DNA of 6,782 nt from Coprobacillus sp. (GTDB lineage Bacteria > Bacillota_I > Bacilli_A > RFN20 > CAG-826). The position numbers and the translations under genes were made by a program. The DNA is taken from NCBI GenBank assembly GCA_021203745.1, contig JAJQAP010000065.1, positions 1 to 6,782 of the forward strand, given 5' to 3'. The notes beneath the pieces are model-generated. The model searched no databases. It saw only the letters and a list, made by a program, of their open reading frames with translations, and was not told where the DNA came from. Shown here piece by piece: positions 6,418 to 6,782 of the stretch; within the stretch, counting starts at the first letter, position 1; each line of letters opens with the position of its first letter.

Positions 6418-6446
6418 AAAAAGACAGGCAGATGCCTATCTTTTTT
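6418..6446. terminator. Hairpin terminator between convergent genes
   Basis: AAAAAGACAGGC (6418-6429) pairs with GCCTATCTTTTT (6434-6445) around an AGAT loop and is followed by a T-run. Read on the plus strand the stem has one C-A mismatch. Read on the minus strand this becomes a G-U wobble, so the fold is slightly better for the TSCPD transcript. It lies 26 bp after the stop of the membrane protein gene and 19 bp past the TSCPD stop, and probably serves both. Confidence 0.75.
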
Positions 6447-6465
6447 ATTATCTTATTATAATATA

Positions 6466-6729
6466 TTAATTTATACCCTTCTCGATGTTATAGGCTTCTC
6501 TTACTGCACTAGCTAACTGATCAGGACAAGATGTGCCACGCACGCCACATTGAATACCTTTTAATTTATCTTCAATCTGAGACACTGTCATCCCATCCAC
6601 GAGACGGGAAACCGCTTGCAAATTACCAGGACATCCACCCACAAAGGAAACATTGGTGATAACATCATCATCTATATCAAATGATATAGTAACAGAGCAT
6701 GTTCCTTTAGTGTGATAAGTATATCTCAT
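6466..6729 (-). CDS. TSCPD domain-containing small protein (TIGR03905-like)
   Basis: An 87-residue cytoplasmic protein with the YxTxGTCS start (Cys11), the VGGCPGNLQAV core (30-40, Cys33), the GIQCG segment (Cys61) and the name-giving TSCPD (66-70, Cys68). The four conserved-type cysteines suggest metal or cofactor binding. TSCPD domains also occur at the end of B12-dependent ribonucleotide reductases, but stand-alone members like this have no known function. Length and motif order fit the small stand-alone family. The ATG at 6729 has no Shine-Dalgarno sequence. The stop of the preceding gene is only 5 bp upstream, so translation is probably coupled to that gene. Confidence 0.88.
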   Translation of the reverse strand: MRYTYHTKGTCSVTISFDIDDDVITNVSFVGGCPGNLQAVSRLVDGMTVSQIEDKLKGIQCGVRGTSCPDQLASAVREAYNIEKGIN

Positions 6730-6734
6730 AATAA

Positions 6735-6782
6735 TTACGCTTCTGGTTTTTCTTCAGTAGGGGCTTCTGGAGTAGATTCAGG
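6735..6782 (-). CDS. C-terminal tail of an unidentified protein (truncated by window edge)
   Basis: The last 15 codons and a TAA stop of a minus-strand gene entering from the right: PESTPEAPTEEKPEA. This is a Pro/Glu/Thr-rich, probably disordered tail of a kind found at the ends of many bacterial proteins, so no function can be named. It is supported by the open frame up to the window edge and by its tight 5-bp spacing to the TSCPD gene, which suggests an operon. Confidence 0.6.
   Translation of the reverse strand, partial: PESTPEAPTEEKPEA

Overview
The window is AT-rich, and most of its minus-strand genes have strong GGAGG-type ribosome-binding sites. It encodes a PotA-type ABC ATPase, a lipoprotein, an NAD-dependent lactate dehydrogenase and a TSCPD small protein. 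This fits a low-GC Bacillota or Mollicutes-related (fermentative, host-associated type) genome. All visible Trp codons are TGG and all seven visible stops are TAA or TAG, so the standard code is consistent. No finer taxonomic placement can be supported from the sequence alone.

Layout, left to right. (1) Positions 1-338, minus: the N-terminal third of a spermidine/putrescine-type ABC transporter ATPase, cut by the window edge. (2) 339-615: a divergent intergenic region full of T-tracts and A-tracts, with a promoter pointing each way. (3) 616-1692, plus: a predicted secreted lipoprotein with two tandem thioredoxin-like domains. (4) 1702-1754: a long hairpin terminator between convergent genes. 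(5) 4357 down to 1765, minus: a three-gene operon in the order metallo-beta-lactamase-fold hydrolase, adenosine deaminase, L-lactate dehydrogenase. Its spacing is tight (a 12-bp gap, then an 11-bp overlap). (6) 4358-4468: a divergent promoter region. (7) 4469-6391, plus: a 640-residue membrane-anchored, very acidic protein of unknown function. It appears to contain two copies of one helix-plus-beta module and ends in a Gly/Asp repeat tail. (8) 6418-6446: a bidirectional hairpin terminator. (9) 6466-6729, minus: a TSCPD-domain small protein, preceded after only 5 bp by the last 15 codons of another minus-strand gene that enters from the right edge.

The metabolic genes describe a salvage and fermentation lifestyle: polyamine uptake, adenosine deamination to inosine, and reduction of pyruvate to lactate to regenerate NAD+. 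The two plus-strand genes are the least explained part. Both encode surface-exposed proteins, both lack a Shine-Dalgarno sequence, and both have a -10-like element only a few bases before the ATG. This suggests leaderless or near-leaderless mRNAs. No mobile element, CRISPR array, tRNA or rRNA was seen.
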